The notes: generated by a model not told the origin, from the letters alone. Positions 44,594 through 54,269 are shown, counted from the stretch's first letter. The stretch is 64,000 bases of DNA from Gracilimonas sp. (GCF_014762685.1 NZ_JABURM010000006.1:232384-296383); one strand, 5' to 3'. Made by a program: numbers and translations.

Positions 44594-45808
44594 ATGGTTA
44601 AATACGCTACTATAATTCTCCTGGTGTTTTCCATTACGGGATGCTTGCCCAATCAAGAACCAAATGAAAGTGGGAACACCCCCATTGCTTCCATTGGTCC
44701 TTTAACCAAGCCAAAAGCTGATGTTGAGCCTGACTTAGCAACCGCTCAGGCTCAGAGCCAACCCCTCATAACCATTGATGACACCCGTCGTAACGCGATC
44801 ACAAATGCGGTTGAAACAGCCGGACCCGCTGTTGTAAGCATCACTGTTACTGAACTCCAACGGGGCTATACCCGGGAATTTGACTCTTTCTTTTTTCGAT
44901 ATTTTGATGTCCCCATTCAACGCGAAGTACAAAGTGTGGGCTCAGGATTTATTATCAGTGAAGATGGCTTAATAGTTACAAATGAACATGTAGCCAGTAA
45001 AAACTCCAAAACCATTATGGTGGCTCTTTCTGATGGAAATAACTATGAGGCCGAACTGATCGGGTCGGATGAACTGGCTGATTTATCGCTCCTTAAAATT
45101 AAAAGTGAAGATCGTTCTAAGCCTTTTCCCTATGTTAAATTTACTGATTCAGATGAAATAATGGTCGGTGAATGGACTATTGCCATGGGCAACCCTTTCG
45201 GATTGTTCGCCGATGGCCAACCTTCCGTAACGGTTGGGGTGGTAAGCGCCAAAGAACGGGATTTCAGGCCTGATCCTCAGGACCCAAGAGTTTATGTTGA
45301 GATGATTCAAACCGATGCTGCCATTAACCGGGGTAATTCCGGCGGCCCCCTGGTAAACAGTAATGGAGAGGTAATGGGTGTGAATACCTTCATTTTTACC
45401 GGTGGAACCAGCAACGGGTTTGTAGGATTGGGTTTTGCAATCCCAAGTAATAGAGTTCAAAAAATTATTTCTCAACTCAAGGAATCCGGTTCTGTTTCTC
45501 TGGATTATGATCCCGGAATGAAATTTGTTCCTGTTACCCGGCAGCTCATTATGCAATACCCTAACATTCCCCGCGTACTGGGCTTATTCGTAACGGAAGT
45601 CAACAAAAGCGGCCCTGCATACGAGTGCGGTATTATGCCCGGTGATGTAATAGTACAAATTGGGGAAGAGCGTGTCACCAGTGAAATGCATGCCTGGGCT
45701 CTGATGCGGGAATATGAAGAAGGAGAAGAAATGGAACTCCATCTTATTCGCGATAATAAACAATACAAAACCAGCATGAACCTGAGAAAACGAGTTCAGG
45801 GGCGCTAA
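44594..45808 (+). CDS. HtrA/DegP-like serine protease lipoprotein
   Basis: From the ATG at 44594 the protein has a lipoprotein signal (MVKYATIILLVFSITGC), so the longer frame beginning TTG at 44528 is not used. The trypsin-like domain has the catalytic triad in VTNEHVAS (His), DLSLLKI (Asp) and RGNSGGPLVN (Ser). One PDZ domain follows (GPAYECGIMPGDVIVQIGEE). A single PDZ and lipid anchor resemble DegS/HhoA-type proteases acting in the periplasm. In other bacteria DegS-type proteases start anti-sigma cleavage; a link to the RskA protein 6 kb away is only a possibility. Confidence 0.93.
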   Translation: MVKYATIILLVFSITGCLPNQEPNESGNTPIASIGPLTKPKADVEPDLATAQAQSQPLITIDDTRRNAITNAVETAGPAVVSITVTELQRGYTREFDSFFFRYFDVPIQREVQSVGSGFIISEDGLIVTNEHVASKNSKTIMVALSDGNNYEAELIGSDELADLSLLKIKSEDRSKPFPYVKFTDSDEIMVGEWTIAMGNPFGLFADGQPSVTVGVVSAKERDFRPDPQDPRVYVEMIQTDAAINRGNSGGPLVNSNGEVMGVNTFIFTGGTSNGFVGLGFAIPSNRVQKIISQLKESGSVSLDYDPGMKFVPVTRQLIMQYPNIPRVLGLFVTEVNKSGPAYECGIMPGDVIVQIGEERVTSEMHAWALMREYEEGEEMELHLIRDNKQYKTSMNLRKRVQGR

Positions 45809-45909
45809 TCAATTAGTAAATCCTATTTTACCGGCACTCAATCTGAGGTCCTCCTCCCGTTAATAATTTTGCAGAATATTTTGCTTCTGCAATTGAACGG
45901 TTTTGTTAA

Positions 45910-45921
45910 ACCGAATTCGGT
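45910..45921. promoter_or_regulatory. Perfect 12-bp palindrome upstream of serA
   Basis: ACCGAATTCGGT is perfectly symmetric and flanked by A/T (TTAA before, AAAT after). It lies about 145 bases before the serA start in a 255-bp gap. It could be an operator for a dimeric repressor; a chance palindrome is not excluded. Confidence 0.3.
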
Positions 45922-46025
45922 AAATCAACCAACTTGTTGTGCCCGCTCAACGAATTCAGGACATACCTTCAATTTATTTAACGACTATTGTTAAAGTATC
46001 TCTTATAGAAAGCTAAATCTTTTTT

Positions 46026-46033
46026 TACCTTTG
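46026..46033 (+). promoter_or_regulatory. Bacteroidota-type -7 promoter element of serA
   Basis: TACCTTTG matches TAnnTTTG exactly, 30 bases before the ATG at 46064. A transcript from here would exclude the upstream in-frame TTG at 46031 as a start. No good -33 TTTG is seen. Confidence 0.5.
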
Positions 46034-46063
46034 AGCACTCACTCATTTATCATTAATCATTTT

Positions 46064-47305
46064 ATGACAGAAGCCAAAAACGACCTTTCCTATCCCAAAG
46101 AGCAGATCAAAGTTTTATTGCTGGAAGGTATTCATCCAAAAGCTATAGAGAACTTTGAGAGACATGATTTTGTAAATACCGAAACTCACGATGTTGCCTG
46201 GAGTGAAGAAGAGCTCCTTGAAAAAATTGAAGATGTTCAGCTCATTGGGATCCGCTCAAAAACTCATATTACTAAAAAAGTGATCGAAAAAGCCAACAAG
46301 CTAAAAGCGATCGGTTGTTTTTGTATCGGGACCAATCAGGTTGACCTTGACGCCGCAATGATGGCAGGGATTACGGTATTTAACTCCCCCTATTCAAACA
46401 CACGTTCCGTAGCTGAATTAGTGATCGCGGAATCCATCATGCTTATGCGCCGTATTCCTCTTCGTGATAAAAAAGCTCATGAAGGTATCTGGTTGAAGGA
46501 TGCCAGGGACAGTTATGAAGTTCGCGGTAAAAAGATCGGTATTATTGGATATGGTCATATTGGATCTCAGGTTTCCGTTTTGGCTGAGAATATGGGGTTT
46601 GACGTTCTTTATTATGATATAGAACCAAAGCTGCCAATGGGCAATGCCACCCGAATGGAATCACTTAACGAACTCCTGGAGCGTTCTGATATTGTAACAC
46701 TTCACGTACCCGCCACCCCCGACACTCAGAATTTGATGGATGCCGAAAACATCAGAAAAATGAAAAAAGGCAGTATCCTCCTCAATCTCTCCCGAGGTTC
46801 GGTAGTTGATATTTCTGCATTACGAGATGCGCTTATATCCGGACATATCTCGGGAGCCGGGATAGACGTGTATCCTGAGGAACCGGAGTCTAAAGGAGAG
46901 CCTTTCAAGACTGAACTTCAAAATATTCCAAATGTGATCCTGACTCCTCATATCGGTGGGTCCACTCTGGAAGCTCAATACAATATTGGAGTTGATGTTT
47001 CTACGAAACTCATTAACCTGATCGATGACGGAAGTACCGTTGGCTCACATACTGTGCCGCCGCTAAATCTTCCCAAACAAAAAGATGCCCACCGCATTTT
47101 GCATATCCATGAGAATAAACCCGGTGTACTTTCGGAAATCAATAACCTGCTTTCAGAAATGGACATTAATATCCTGGGACAGTATCTGAAAACCAATGAA
47201 CATATCGGCTATGTAGTTCTTGATATGGATAAGGAATATGACGAGCGAATCCTCAAAGAAATGAACAAGGTGAAATACACTATCAGAACACGGATCTTAT
47301 ACTGA
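46064..47305 (+). CDS. serA: D-3-phosphoglycerate dehydrogenase
   Basis: First step of serine synthesis: 3-phosphoglycerate to 3-phosphohydroxypyruvate. From the ATG at 46064 it is 413 residues, close to E. coli SerA. Blocks: IGIRSKTHITKKVIEKA, CIGTNQVDL, FNSPYSNTRSVAELVI, nucleotide-binding GIIGYGHIGSQV near residue 160, LLNLSRGSVVDI, and the catalytic His in LTPHIGGSTLEAQ near 300. The C-terminal ~75 residues are an ACT domain (IHENKPGVLSEINNLLSE), which in E. coli binds serine for feedback inhibition. Confidence 0.97.
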   Translation: MTEAKNDLSYPKEQIKVLLLEGIHPKAIENFERHDFVNTETHDVAWSEEELLEKIEDVQLIGIRSKTHITKKVIEKANKLKAIGCFCIGTNQVDLDAAMMAGITVFNSPYSNTRSVAELVIAESIMLMRRIPLRDKKAHEGIWLKDARDSYEVRGKKIGIIGYGHIGSQVSVLAENMGFDVLYYDIEPKLPMGNATRMESLNELLERSDIVTLHVPATPDTQNLMDAENIRKMKKGSILLNLSRGSVVDISALRDALISGHISGAGIDVYPEEPESKGEPFKTELQNIPNVILTPHIGGSTLEAQYNIGVDVSTKLINLIDDGSTVGSHTVPPLNLPKQKDAHRILHIHENKPGVLSEINNLLSEMDINILGQYLKTNEHIGYVVLDMDKEYDERILKEMNKVKYTIRTRILY

Positions 47306-47322
47306 TTTATAGCTTTCAGTTG

Positions 47323-48099
47323 TCAGCTAACTGCTGCTCTCACCAATCCCTTAAAAATATTACGCTGCCGGGCGATTTGAATGAGATATTCCGGATGCCA
47401 CTGCACACCAATCATAAAAGGATACTCTTGGTGTTCAAGCGCTTGGCACACATTCGTGTTTAATTCTTTGGCTGCAATTTGGATTCCTTTTCCCGGCTTA
47501 TCGATGGCCTGATTGTGCAAAGCATTTACATTACAAATATCTGTTTGAAGCAGCTCGCAAAGCTTGGTTCCATCTTTTACCATGATTCTCTTCTTCGGAA
47601 AAATAGAAGAAACCTGGGCTTTTTCCCCGTAAAAACCCCGGATATCCTGATGAAGTGTGCCCTTAAAATGAACATTCATAAGCTGCATTCCTCGGCAAAT
47701 CCCCAATACCGGTAAGTTTTGTTCAATGGCTTGCTCTAAAAGATTTAGCTCCAGCTTATCCCTTTCTAAATCAACAGGTGATTTTTTGGTATGCTGAAAA
47801 TAACGTGCCAGCCAATACACAGGAAAAAACAATATTGATAACAGCCATTCAAATATGGTTCGTTTGTCCCTTGCCAATACCGCTCTTTCTATACGTTGTT
47901 GTCCATATTTTAAAGGTTCCACATCGGCTCCCCCGCCAATTATCAACCCGTCAATTTGATCTATACTTCTTGGCATATTTGTATTAATACGAAGCGGCTT
48001 ACCCCCGGCTAAAATCACCGAAAATGCAGTGAATATCCACGCGCCCGTACCACCTTCAGTTGGACCCGTCACCCCAATTACCGGCTCCCTATCCAACAT
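47323..48099 (-). CDS. Class I glutamine amidotransferase-like (peptidase C26) with hydrophobic insertion
   Basis: A 258-residue protein of the PuuD/peptidase C26 group, which hydrolyse gamma-glutamyl amides. The nucleophile is in GICRGMQLMN near residue 135, and the His-Glu pair in GVQWHPEY near 237. IIGGGADVEP near 54 is typical. Between that block and the DLERDKLEL helix lies an insertion of ~40 residues with a hydrophobic run (WLLSILFFPVYWLARYF) not usual in the family, which could anchor it to the membrane. It overlaps the amidoligase gene by 11 bp and follows it, so the two likely act together. Confidence 0.88.
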   Translation of the reverse strand: MLDREPVIGVTGPTEGGTGAWIFTAFSVILAGGKPLRINTNMPRSIDQIDGLIIGGGADVEPLKYGQQRIERAVLARDKRTIFEWLLSILFFPVYWLARYFQHTKKSPVDLERDKLELNLLEQAIEQNLPVLGICRGMQLMNVHFKGTLHQDIRGFYGEKAQVSSIFPKKRIMVKDGTKLCELLQTDICNVNALHNQAIDKPGKGIQIAAKELNTNVCQALEHQEYPFMIGVQWHPEYLIQIARQRNIFKGLVRAAVS

Positions 48100-49087
48100 T
48101 TTGCACCCAACGATCCATAAGTTTTATCCATTTTTTTTTCATACTAAATACCGACTTGTCGTCCATACTCAAAAAAGCCCTCGAATATTGATTTAGCACT
48201 TTTTCATCATCCGCCAACTGTTCCACCAATACCCATCGATTCCATTCTTCAGCCAGCGACCAGTTTTCATCTTCAATCGAACAATTTGGCAAACGATAAT
48301 GAAAGGTTGGCCGGGCCGAAGTCAGCTCTTCTTTCAATAACTCCGTAGTCAATTCTTTATTGATATACATAAATACAGGGAGCAAGTCCAAAGGACGATT
48401 TCTGGAGTTTTTGAATTTGAAATAATCCCTGATCAATGATTCTAAATCCGGCTGATAATCTTCTCTCAAAATATACCGGATATAATCCATCTCGTATTCA
48501 TTAATATACGGTGTCAGCTTCCGGCTGAGATCAATATTGGCATCCTTGCGAATCCATGCATCCAGCATTACATACGCTTTCAGATGCCGGGTTAAGCTAT
48601 CTACTGATAGCCGTGGAACTTCCGGATTCAAGTGTAAACCAAATGCATAAAAAAAGGAACTTCCGGTTCCTTTGGCTTTCCAGCTTCTTAATTTAGAAAC
48701 AATGGAATTTAGATGATCCAGTTTCGAAAATTTAATCGGTGGGGTTATAATTTCAAATGGCACAACAGTAGACGCCATTCCGCGTAATGTTTCCTCCAGT
48801 TTCGCTTTGTTTCTTAGCTTCTCGACATTAATTCCAACCGACTTGAGTACCCTCTCATACTTTTTATTAAGGAACAAACTCGCATCCAATTCCAATGAGA
48901 AAACTCCAAATCTGGAATTATGCACTTTATATTCGTAACCGCTGACTTGCTCAATCTCTCCACCATAAAGTTCCACCACCATATCAGCCGCGTCCTTCAT
49001 CTCTACTCCCGTAAATTCAAACTCGAATCCCACAGAGCGTTCTTCGCCGTCCTGATTTTTTAAATGTGGTGGTGTTTTAAACTTCAA
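48089..49087 (-). CDS. Amidoligase family protein (glutamine-synthetase-like fold)
   Basis: A 332-residue protein matching the amidoligase_2 family (PF12224): N-terminal RSVGFEFEFTGV with the paired glutamates for metal, FSLELDASL, VVPFEIITPPIKF near 115, and SFFYAFGLHLNPEVP with the family histidine near 150, then a helical C-terminal half. The superfamily is predicted to form amide bonds with ATP, like glutamine synthetase and glutamate-cysteine ligase. Comparative-genomics work has linked it with class I glutamine-amidotransferase-like enzymes, exactly the gene downstream here. The product is unknown. Confidence 0.87.
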   Translation of the reverse strand: MKFKTPPHLKNQDGEERSVGFEFEFTGVEMKDAADMVVELYGGEIEQVSGYEYKVHNSRFGVFSLELDASLFLNKKYERVLKSVGINVEKLRNKAKLEETLRGMASTVVPFEIITPPIKFSKLDHLNSIVSKLRSWKAKGTGSSFFYAFGLHLNPEVPRLSVDSLTRHLKAYVMLDAWIRKDANIDLSRKLTPYINEYEMDYIRYILREDYQPDLESLIRDYFKFKNSRNRPLDLLPVFMYINKELTTELLKEELTSARPTFHYRLPNCSIEDENWSLAEEWNRWVLVEQLADDEKVLNQYSRAFLSMDDKSVFSMKKKWIKLMDRWVQNVG

Positions 49088-49294
49088 TGTGATTTAATAA
49101 ATAGTCTTAGATGTATACGTTAAACAGATTGCCGCAAGGTTTCAATCCAAAATTTTAAAACTATATATAGTACCCCGTATCAAAAAATTAATTTTATTAC
49201 TTCATTTCTTAATCATTCTCATTTCCTCTTACAAAATCCGTATTTTAAATGTTCATCAAAAGAGATTTTAATAATACGTTCTACCCGGACTTTC

Positions 49295-51193
49295 ATGACT
49301 TACCTTTCCACTGAAAATCTTTCCAAAAGTTTTGGAATTAAACCACTTTTTGAAGACCTCACGTTTGGAATTTCTAAAGGACACAAAACAGCCCTGATTG
49401 CTCCTAACGGAACAGGCAAGTCAACCCTGCTTAAGATATTGGCCGGAGAAATGGAGCCGGACAGCGGTAAAGTGATGATTCAAAATGGGGTTCAGGTTAG
49501 CTTTTTAGCTCAGGAACCGAAGATGGATGAAAATATGACCATCAGCGAATTTATCGCACACGGAAATTCTGAAAAAATCCGCATTGTGCAGCGGTATGAA
49601 AAAGCAGTGCATGATCAAGCTGAGGATTTCAATCCACAAACCCAGAAAGCCTATGAAAAAGCCGCTGCCGCCATGGATGCCGCCGAAGCCTGGGATGTGG
49701 AACAACAGATGGAACAAATTCTGAGCGTTCTGAATATTCATGATCTGGATCAGTCCATATCATCGCTTTCGGGTGGAGAAAGAAAAAGGGTGGCCCTGGC
49801 TTTTGTACTTTTGGATGAACCCGATCTTTTAATACTGGATGAGCCGACAAACCACCTCGATGTGGAGATGATTGAGTGGCTGGAAGCATACCTGGCCAAA
49901 AGTAATATGACACTGCTGATGGTGACTCACGACCGGTACTTCCTGGACAGAGTTTGTAATCATATTTTAGAGCTGGATTATGGCAAACTCTATCATCACA
50001 AAGGAAATTATGAGTATTACCTGGAAAAGAAAGCCGAGCGTGAAGAAATAGAGGCCACTGAAATAGCCAAAGCCGGAAAGTTGATGAAAAAAGAGCTGGA
50101 GTGGATGAGACGCGGTCCCAAAGCTCGAACCACAAAATCAAAGTCTCGCATCAAGGATTTCTATAAAACTAAAGAAAAAGCTACCAGTCAGAGAGAAGAA
50201 TCAGAGCTGCAGCTGGATGTAAACATGAGCCGCATGGGGGGCAAAATCCTTGAACTCAAAAATATTTCAAAAGCTTATAATGACACCGTAATTCTGGATG
50301 ATTTCAGTTATTCTTTTGTAAAAGGTGAACGAATTGGGATTCTTGGAAAGAATGGAGTCGGGAAAAGTACTTTTTTGAAAGTCCTCATGAAGGAGGAGCC
50401 TGCCGATTCCGGAGAAATTGAAACGGGAGAAACCATTGTATACGGTCACTATCAGCAACAGGGTATACAGCTGGACGAAAGTAAGCGGGTGATTGAAGTT
50501 ATCAAGGAGGTAGCAGAAGTCATAGAATTAGCAAATGGCGACAAGATTACCGCTTCTCAATTTTTAGAACATTTTATGTTCCCCTCAAAAATGCAGTATA
50601 CACCTATAGAAAAGTTAAGTGGAGGAGAAAAGCGCCGGCTGGGCTTGATGATGGTTCTAATTAAAAATCCAAATTTCCTGATTTTGGATGAGCCGACGAA
50701 CGATTTGGATTTGCTCACACTCAATAAGCTGGAAGAATTTTTGCAAAACTTCAGCGGCTGCCTCATTATCGTTTCTCATGATCGTTTCTTCATGGACAAA
50801 CTGGTAGATCATTATTTTGTTTTCAAAGGAAACGGGGTCATCACAGATTTCCATGGTACGTATGATGAGTACCGGGAAAAGGTTTTGGCAGAAGAAAGCT
50901 CTTCAAACAAAAATGAAAATAAACCCGTTAAAAAACCTGGAAGTAACCCTCAAGAGAACGTCTCTAAATCAGATCAAACCAAAAAACTAAGCTATAACGA
51001 GCGCCGTCAATACAACAAGCTTGAAAAAGAAATAGCTGAACTGGAAGAGCGAAAATCAGCCATCGAAACAAAACTTGGGAACGGAAATCTGGATTACCAA
51101 GAACTGGATGAACTTTCCAAAGAGTTTGAAGAAATTAAGAATGAAATCGATGATAAAACCCTGATTTGGTTTGAAATGGCTGAACGAGCGTGA
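49295..51193 (+). CDS. uup: ABC-F family ATPase, Uup-like
   Basis: A 632-residue soluble protein with two ABC domains and no membrane part. Walker A motifs are APNGTGKSTLLK and GKNGVGKSTFLK; signatures LSGGERKRVALA and LSGGEKRRLGL; Walker B LLILDEPTNHLD and FLILDEPTNDLD. The linker carries the arginine/lysine-rich WMRRGPKARTTKSKSRI of Uup. A C-terminal coiled coil (LSYNERRQYNKLEKEIAELEERKSAIETKL, shown in part) is the Uup DNA-binding-type tail. ABC-F proteins act on ribosomes or nucleic acids. Upstream 207 bp hold no recognisable feature. Confidence 0.94.
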   Translation: MTYLSTENLSKSFGIKPLFEDLTFGISKGHKTALIAPNGTGKSTLLKILAGEMEPDSGKVMIQNGVQVSFLAQEPKMDENMTISEFIAHGNSEKIRIVQRYEKAVHDQAEDFNPQTQKAYEKAAAAMDAAEAWDVEQQMEQILSVLNIHDLDQSISSLSGGERKRVALAFVLLDEPDLLILDEPTNHLDVEMIEWLEAYLAKSNMTLLMVTHDRYFLDRVCNHILELDYGKLYHHKGNYEYYLEKKAEREEIEATEIAKAGKLMKKELEWMRRGPKARTTKSKSRIKDFYKTKEKATSQREESELQLDVNMSRMGGKILELKNISKAYNDTVILDDFSYSFVKGERIGILGKNGVGKSTFLKVLMKEEPADSGEIETGETIVYGHYQQQGIQLDESKRVIEVIKEVAEVIELANGDKITASQFLEHFMFPSKMQYTPIEKLSGGEKRRLGLMMVLIKNPNFLILDEPTNDLDLLTLNKLEEFLQNFSGCLIIVSHDRFFMDKLVDHYFVFKGNGVITDFHGTYDEYREKVLAEESSSNKNENKPVKKPGSNPQENVSKSDQTKKLSYNERRQYNKLEKEIAELEERKSAIETKLGNGNLDYQELDELSKEFEEIKNEIDDKTLIWFEMAERA

Positions 51194-51287
51194 TTCTGAT
51201 TTCTGAGTTCGACGTAAAGCTATTCTATTGTGATGTCAAACCAAATCAGGTTATCTTTGAAGAAAATTCAGTCAAAAAACGAATATT

Positions 51288-51632
51288 ATGCCAACTGTAA
51301 AACTTCTGAAAATTGCACACGGCCGCAGCGGCGATAAAGGGAATGGAAGTAATGTGGGAATCATTGCCCGGCATCCTGACATCTATACTTTTTTAAAAGA
51401 GAACCTTACAGCTGAGCGTGTAAAAGAGCATATGAAATATGTGTGCAAAGGAGATGTTGAGCGGTATGAGCTTCCCAAAATCGGGGCATTAAATTTTATT
51501 TTGAATGAAAGCCTTGGCGGGGGTGGCACCGTTTCGCTAAAATTAGATGCCCAAGGCAAAACACACGCCTCCCAGGTTTTAAGAATGGATATTGACGTAC
51601 CACAGGAACTGTTGGAGCTGGTTGAGAATTAG
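51288..51632 (+). CDS. AtuA-like ferredoxin-fold domain protein (stand-alone)
   Basis: A 114-residue protein equal to the C-terminal domain of AtuA/DUF1446 proteins: LLKIAHGRSGDKGNGSNVGIIAR at the start, GDVERYELPKIGALNFILNESLGGGGTVSLKLDAQGK in the centre (given in blocks). In many bacteria this domain is fused behind a DUF1446 acyclic terpene/acyl-CoA domain; here it is free-standing and no partner gene is next to it. Function unknown. The 207 bp after it show nothing clear. Confidence 0.85.
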   Translation: MPTVKLLKIAHGRSGDKGNGSNVGIIARHPDIYTFLKENLTAERVKEHMKYVCKGDVERYELPKIGALNFILNESLGGGGTVSLKLDAQGKTHASQVLRMDIDVPQELLELVEN

Positions 51633-51840
51633 CTTTTGGCTCATCTTTTGACGGGTAAAGCAAACACCTTCCATGCTTTTACATAAGAGGATTATGGGTC
51701 AGGAATCTTTTTAAATATTAAAGTTTACGCCCCAAAAGTAATGGTGTTTTCTCTGTTTATTTAAATATTTCGATAGATAAATCATCTCATTTCTGTTATC
51801 ATTGATCCTGATTCTTTAACTTAATCAAATATAAAAGGCG

Positions 51841-53391
51841 TTGTTCTACCGGCTGCTTTCTTTAAACTGGCGAATTTTTATATCCAACCTGAATCGCTTT
51901 CAGCTGTTGCTTACGGTAGGATATATTTTATTCCTGGGAATTATGCTGGTTAATTTAATCGGTACGGCAATTGTGGTTGTATTAATGGACAGTGATCCGT
52001 GGATGCAAGTTCAGCTCCCCTGGCTTACGCCTGATATCTACTCTTTTATTCTTCTGGTTTTTGGGAATGCATATTGGGTCATGCATTTTTCTTTTACCAA
52101 CATGCGTTTGATGAATATAGAAGAAAACAGAAAACTGTTAGGCTTTGGGTTTCCACTTAAACGCCTTGCTAAATATCTTACACTGATCGGATTTTGTCAC
52201 CCGGTAAATATTATCTACAATTTTACCTGGTTGATCTTTTTACTGATTCAGGTTAACTACGCCTTCCAGGTTCCTGTAGCCATCGCAGCAGTTGCATTAA
52301 ATTATGTGCTTATTTATTCCGTTAAACACCGATTTATACGCGTGGTTGAAAAGCGATTCATTGCTGTTGTAGTCGGGTTTTTTGTTTTAGTATTCGGTTT
52401 GTTTCAGTTAATCTCTCTTTTTGCCTCTAACTCAAGTCGCATTTTTGCAGAATTTATGCCCCAGGTTGAAACTGTGAATGCTTTTCTTTCCTGGCTTCCG
52501 GGGGGTATGCTCATTCAAACGGTGACGGAGGATTACGGCTGGATCAATGCAACCATTATCTTCTCGTTTGCAGTGGTATTAGTTGGCCTTACGGTGATAG
52601 ACCACTTCAACAAAACCAAAGAAGGACTCTTAAATCCAGGGCTTAAAAAAGCTGAGGAAGAAAGCAGTACACTTTGGAAAGTGTTACGCAAAGTGATGGG
52701 CCGAAATGCCGGAAAATATTATTTTTATGTAATGAAACACCCTTACAATCGGCTTCAGGTTTTAACTCTTACTATAATTCCGATTGTTTATGTACCCCTT
52801 CTGCTTAACGTTGATTTTGCGATCGCCCAAACCATTCTGATTCCAACCATTCTGGCAGGAATACCGGTAGCACTGTTGGCGATGGGCATGGCCAATATGT
52901 ACGGATACGAAAACCGGGAATTTCTTCTGCACCTTCAATTTCCGATCAATTTAGAAAAACAGCTTAAGGAGCGATTTCTTGGAGTCATTGTCCTTCCTCT
53001 TTTGGTTTTCTATCTGATCACCGTCTTTGAATTACTGGTGATTCCCGAAATTGGCACCCCTCTCGAAATTTTTATTGCCAACACTTTTTTCTTCCTTATG
53101 TTCATGCTATTGTTTGTATGGAGTTCTTATTTCCAATATCAAAAAGCAACCTATTCGTCCTTTAGTTATAAACATCCTATTATTCCACAAAAAGTAACTT
53201 TTGCGATTTCCTTTCTCATCTTTTCGATGGGATATTTGGTGTTTGTTCCTCTAAATGGATTGGAATGGTACCGGCTCACTATCATGAGTACGGTAATTGT
53301 GATTATGGGAATTTACCTTTGGAAGCACATGGATGTTTTGGTCAACCTTTTTAAAAACCGCGTATTGATGAGATTATGGAGCGAGCTGTAG
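51841..53391 (+). CDS. ABC transporter permease (about 11-12 helices)
   Basis: A 516-residue polytopic membrane protein with many hydrophobic segments, e.g. FQLLLTVGYILFLGIMLVNL near residue 20 and repeated pairs to the C-terminus. The start is TTG at 51841 with AAAAGG just upstream; no ATG lies nearby in frame. It overlaps the following ATPase by 16 bp, so the pair form one exporter. Such long permeases with a single ATPase are common in Bacteroidota; the substrate cannot be told. Confidence 0.82.
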   Translation: MFYRLLSLNWRIFISNLNRFQLLLTVGYILFLGIMLVNLIGTAIVVVLMDSDPWMQVQLPWLTPDIYSFILLVFGNAYWVMHFSFTNMRLMNIEENRKLLGFGFPLKRLAKYLTLIGFCHPVNIIYNFTWLIFLLIQVNYAFQVPVAIAAVALNYVLIYSVKHRFIRVVEKRFIAVVVGFFVLVFGLFQLISLFASNSSRIFAEFMPQVETVNAFLSWLPGGMLIQTVTEDYGWINATIIFSFAVVLVGLTVIDHFNKTKEGLLNPGLKKAEEESSTLWKVLRKVMGRNAGKYYFYVMKHPYNRLQVLTLTIIPIVYVPLLLNVDFAIAQTILIPTILAGIPVALLAMGMANMYGYENREFLLHLQFPINLEKQLKERFLGVIVLPLLVFYLITVFELLVIPEIGTPLEIFIANTFFFLMFMLLFVWSSYFQYQKATYSSFSYKHPIIPQKVTFAISFLIFSMGYLVFVPLNGLEWYRLTIMSTVIVIMGIYLWKHMDVLVNLFKNRVLMRLWSEL

Positions 53392-54134
53392 AAATAAGTG
53401 ATTTAGTAAAGTGCTACGAGGATGAAGCCGTCCTGAAAAATCTGGAGCTGAAGATCCCAAAAGGAACTATTTTTGGACTTATTGGCCCTAATGGAGCCGG
53501 TAAAAGCACCTTGATTGGAGTACTCACCGGTTTATTAAGTTTTGAAGCCGGTGAAATTTTAATCCACGGGATGAAATTAAATCCCAAAAATGAACTGGAA
53601 ATCAAACGGGTTACGGCTTCAGTGCTTCAGCCGCCTTTATTGTTTGAACAGTTTAGCAGCCTCGAGTTTATTGAATATGTATGTGAAATCTACGAAGTAG
53701 AAAAAGAGGGGCTAATTGAGAAAGCATATTCCTTGATGGACTATTTCGACATTAAAGATTTCGCAAAAATTAAGGTGAATAAGCTTTCTTCTGGGAGCCG
53801 AAAAAAACTGGCTTTTGTAACCGCAGTATTGGTGGAACCTCAATTACTGTTACTGGATGAGCCATTTGAAGCCGTGGATGTGATTTCCATTGAACGAATG
53901 AAAAATGTAATCCGAAAATTGAAGGTCAAAGGGGTCACTATTATCGTAACCAGTCATATTCTGGAAGTCGTAGAAAACCTGTGCGACGATATAGCTATCC
54001 TCCATAACGGGAAAATCAAAGCCTACCTGGATTCCGTGAGCCGTAAAGAGCTGCAAAAAGATTCAAGCCTCCACGAAATTTTCGAACAATATGTGGAAGT
54101 AGAAAAGAAAGATAAAATTGTTGACTGGCTGTAA
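53376..54134 (+). CDS. ABC transporter ATP-binding protein
   Basis: A 252-residue ATPase of the ABC-2/CcmA-like type. Walker A GPNGAGKSTLIGVL near residue 38, signature KLSSGSRKKLAFV (LSSGS replaces LSGGQ, as in several exporters), Walker B LLLLDEPFEAVDVIS and switch His in VTSHILE. It follows and overlaps the permease gene. Efflux of an unknown compound is likely. Confidence 0.92.
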   Translation: MERAVEISDLVKCYEDEAVLKNLELKIPKGTIFGLIGPNGAGKSTLIGVLTGLLSFEAGEILIHGMKLNPKNELEIKRVTASVLQPPLLFEQFSSLEFIEYVCEIYEVEKEGLIEKAYSLMDYFDIKDFAKIKVNKLSSGSRKKLAFVTAVLVEPQLLLLDEPFEAVDVISIERMKNVIRKLKVKGVTIIVTSHILEVVENLCDDIAILHNGKIKAYLDSVSRKELQKDSSLHEIFEQYVEVEKKDKIVDWL

Positions 54135-54269
54135 TCTAAATTTCTCTTTACAATAATAAGGTGAAGACGGAGTTTGAAGAGAGAGAAAAACTGTCGGTTT
54201 TTCCATTTCGATCAAATATTGTATAATCCTGAAGGTCGACAACAAATAATTAAAAGAAGGGTGTGTACT

